DNA of 7,917 bases, from contig PAVX01000039.1 in assembly GCA_002713285.1 (NCBI GenBank), forward strand, positions 3,371-11,287, in the 5' to 3' direction. Below the pieces are notes generated by a model, which was not told where the DNA came from, searched no databases, and saw only the letters and a program-made list of their open reading frames with translations. Source of the DNA: Flavobacteriales bacterium (lineage in GTDB: Bacteria; Bacteroidota; Bacteroidia; Flavobacteriales; TMED113). A program made the position numbers and the translations under genes. This document shows, piece by piece, positions 7,501-7,917 of the stretch. Within the stretch, counting starts at the first letter, position 1. The number at the start of each line of letters is the position of its first letter.

Positions 7501-7917
7501 AAATTATGATGCTTTAGCAAATACAGATGATAATTCATGTTGTTATGTTTCAGGTTGTACAGATGATACAATGTTTAATTATAATCCCAATGCTTGCTCA
7601 GACGATGGAAGTTGTATTCCTGTAGTATATGGTTGCACAAATCCATCAATGTTTAACTATGAGCCAAATGCGAATACAGATGATGGTTCCTGTATACCAT
7701 TTATCTATGGTTGTACAGACGATACAATGTTTAATTATAACTCTGAAGCGAATACTGATTTTGGTGGTGTTTTATGTGTGCCTTTTATAGAGGGGTGCAC
7801 GAATCCAGAAGCATTTAATTATTCTATAAATGCAAATACGGATGATGGTTCATGTGTTGATGTTGTAGAAGGTTGTACAGATTCAGAAGCATTTAATTAT
7901 AATCCAGATGCAAATAC
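4490..7917 (+). CDS. Giant secreted cysteine-repeat protein (3' end missing)
   Basis: An open frame runs from ATG 4490 to the window edge without a stop (1142 codons plus two bases). The start is firm: an in-frame TGA lies at 4475-4477, and the ATG opens a typical signal peptide ending in VFSQ. After the signal peptide come a beta module (4628-4976), three cysteine repeats with a TSP3-like loop (4997-5308), a second beta module (5309-5770), and then an array of 25 cysteine repeats (5774 to the edge, the last partial). The mature visible part (~1123 residues) has one Arg (residue 118), one Lys (residue 373) and no His. Modules are shared with the upstream gene. Export by T9SS is expected, but no sorting domain is visible because the end is missing. 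An adhesin or structural surface protein is the likely role; no enzyme motif is seen. Confidence 0.93.
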   Translation, partial: MRRWLFCILGVLTIHSVFSQGNVTWPESDSEVITNANASIAIQTSSFPNITVEGYESIPLGAYIGVFYSDGVSSYNCGGFSQWPDTDENFVIAAWGDDPFTSIPDGFVSGQPYTWFLRIDNSDDPLDGWTDYIGENLVMDSGDSFQENWFADAFSNLLSVDFSLYAEWTNCMDISACNYNQAATFSILSECEYSENEWLNCDGECANDYDYDGICDQFEIPGCQDETAVNFNSDATDSYYNLNTSQPVPCYFVGCQDENALNYDPDANANGPCDYPIYQLDWSFTATDPMQSSILAIVDIEGLPGYEFEVNTAFCNDITVGAFYSNTEFSEFNNGYVDSDFSGYSNGSDWNCLADQPYPYLALFVDDNTTSIKDGFDPGEPMIFIVEVDGVEYLANPNFASFSDITSPEFQVSSLYIVSLEIIEPVQFGCTDMDYLEYWNYDETNASISLPETISNLDDGSCVTEILVGCMDPTAANFNPEANINNNECSYYGCTNSLYLEYWNYDPIAYSISLLTNIPDIDDGSCITLILEGCTDVTAFNYDENANVEDNSCIPIIEGCTDDTMFNYDSGANTDYDGTLCIPFIYGCTDYLAYNYNPFANTDDDSCGYVPGCTNPDAFNFNQLADIDDGSCIDIVEGCTNENALNYNALANVDDGSCVIPVYGCTDDTMWNYNSSANVDDDSCIPFVFGCTDPIALNYDVLANTNDESCIYYIFGCTDIIACNYDGSANTDDGSCLYADTYYDCNENCINDTDVDGVCDELEIFGCTDSTAFNYDLLSTEDDGSCISIVEGCLDSDAFNYDSLANTDDNSCCYVSGCTDDTMFNYNPNACLDDGSCTPFIYGCTNPSMFNYDLTANADDGSCIPFIYGCTDVEAYNYNTNANVDDGSCVDIVEGCTNPTSYNYNSDANTDDGSCISYIYGCLDSTACNYNSEANTNDGSCFYPEIYYDCNGECINDIDVDGVCDEFEILGCTDPIAFNYDNFATDDDGSCVSIVEGCLDSTALNYDALANTDDNSCCYVSGCTDDTMFNYNPNACSDDGSCIPVVYGCTNPSMFNYEPNANTDDGSCIPFIYGCTDDTMFNYNSEANTDFGGVLCVPFIEGCTNPEAFNYSINANTDDGSCVDVVEGCTDSEAFNYNPDAN
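4628..4976 (+). other. N-terminal beta module of protein 2 (WGDD type)
   Basis: About 116 residues starting FPNITVEGY, with LGAYIGVFYSDG, a central NCGG, then FVIAAWGDD and IPDGFVSGQPYTWFLRI. The landmarks (IGxFY, AAWGDD, DGFxxGxxxxWxL) align with the module before the sorting domain of protein 1 (DEIAAYD, VWGDD, DGLAIGEQVTFKLW). It contains the first of the only two basic residues of the mature visible protein (Arg118). Function unknown. Confidence 0.6.
4997..5308 (+). repeat. First three cysteine repeats of protein 2, with a TSP3-like loop
   Basis: Diverged copies start at 4997 (NCMDISACNYN), 5153 (GCQDETAVNFN) and 5249 (GCQDENALNYD). The first has three Cys and is followed by NCDGEC and DYDYDGICDQFEI (5111-5149), an acidic loop like a thrombospondin type 3 calcium site. 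The second has a longer insertion before its closing Cys at 5237-5239. These copies are more degenerate than those of the main array, which suggests they are older. Confidence 0.8.
5309..5770 (+). other. Second beta module of protein 2, interrupting the repeats
   Basis: A non-repeat stretch of ~154 residues between the third and fourth cysteine repeats. It begins YQLDWSFTATDP, includes TVGAFYSN, then YPYLALFVDDNTTSIKDGF and PGEPMIFIVEVDG. The order GAFY ... LALFVDD ... DGFxPGE matches the module at 4628-4976 (GVFY ... IAAWGDD ... DGFVSGQ). It carries Lys373, the last basic residue visible in the protein. Function unknown. Confidence 0.55.
5774..6157 (+). repeat. Direct duplication of a 64-residue two-repeat block (protein 2)
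   Basis: Two exactly 192-base units, 5774-5965 and 5966-6157. Each starts with an unusual long repeat carrying YLEYWNYD and an extended SISL...I..L/IDDGSC segment, followed by a normal-length repeat (GCMDPTAANFN; GCTDVTAFNYD). No other repeat in the window contains YLEYWNYD. Both component starts are offset by exactly 192 bases (5774/5966, 5894/6086), so the block was duplicated as a whole. Confidence 0.85.
6635..7870 (+). repeat. Higher-order 615-base duplication inside the cysteine-repeat array
   Basis: Seven consecutive repeats (6635-7249) recur in the same order at 7250-7870. Starts pair as 6635/7250, 6785/7400, 6863/7478, 6938/7553, 7016/7631 and 7094/7709, all offset exactly 615 bases. 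The last pair, 7172/7793, is offset by 621 because one copy has two extra codons (DFGGVLC). The linkers also recur in order: the YYDCN TSP3-like loop, SIVE, CYVS, PxxY, PFIY. Some segments, such as the CCYVSGCTDDTMFNYNPNAC coding stretch from 6923 and 7538, differ at only a couple of bases; others are clearly diverged. Confidence 0.9.

Larger units (their letters stand above)
5774..7917 (+). repeat. Array of 25 GCTD/DDGSC cysteine repeats (protein 2), running off the window
   Basis: Repeats start at 5774, 5894, 5966, 6086, 6164, 6248, 6323, 6401, 6479, 6557, 6635, 6785, 6863, 6938, 7016, 7094, 7172, 7250, 7400, 7478, 7553, 7631, 7709, 7793 and 7871 (partial). The usual period is 78 bases (26 residues): a 21-residue core GC[TL][DN]xxAxNY, then NxxANxDDGSC, and a 4-5 residue hydrophobic linker such as IPFIY, VDIVE or CYVS. 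Two cysteines per core (positions 2 and 21) suggest one disulfide each. Two longer gaps (after 6635 and 7250) hold TSP3-like acidic loops. The regularity is coding, with no frame change. The array has no Lys, Arg or His at all. Confidence 0.95.

Noticed and set aside
6635..7870. Regularly spaced repeats suggestive of a CRISPR-like array
   Set aside because: The 78-base period is a multiple of three, the frame stays open throughout, variation respects codons, and the 'spacers' are short protein linkers.
5774..7917. EGF-like or metallothionein-type cysteine arrays
   Set aside because: There are normally two cysteines per 26 residues, 19 apart, with no CxC/CxxC clusters or six-cysteine EGF spacing. 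The pattern is the separate Bacteroidetes GCTD/DDGSC repeat.

Overview
The window looks like a piece of a marine-type Bacteroidetes (Flavobacteriia-like) chromosome. The DNA is AT-rich. The first protein ends in a classic type IX secretion system (T9SS) C-terminal sorting domain. Both proteins are built from the 'GCTD..A.NY...A..DDGSC' cysteine repeat and DxDGDG thrombospondin-3-like loops that are common in large secreted proteins of this phylum. No housekeeping gene is present to fix the taxon more closely.

Layout: two very large, co-oriented genes fill almost the whole window, and both are cut by its edges. Gene 1 (3-4331, start missing) encodes at least 1442 residues. In order it carries about 3.5 tandem ~165-residue super-repeats, a jelly-roll-like domain, a block of cysteine/TSP3-like repeats, an 'IAAxD/VWGDD' beta module, a tandem pair of GWN/KDENGSVYWPAF modules, a second beta module and the T9SS sorting domain. 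A strong intrinsic terminator (4351-4382) and a probable Bacteroidetes-type promoter (4405-4435) lie in the 158-base gap. Gene 2 (4490-7917, end missing) encodes at least 1142 residues: a signal peptide, two beta modules of the same kind as in gene 1, and 28 cysteine repeats, 25 of them in one near-continuous array that runs off the window.

The two proteins share modules but appear to be separate transcription units. The most reasonable reading is two giant, disulfide-stapled, highly acidic cell-surface or secreted proteins (adhesin, matrix or S-layer-like). No catalytic domain is recognisable and no specific ligand can be named.

The most unusual signals are three. There are very long stretches without a single Lys, Arg or His: 1099 residues in protein 1 and at least 769 in protein 2. 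Extra cysteines covary strictly between neighbouring repeats and predict specific disulfides. A 615-base higher-order duplication lies inside the gene 2 array.
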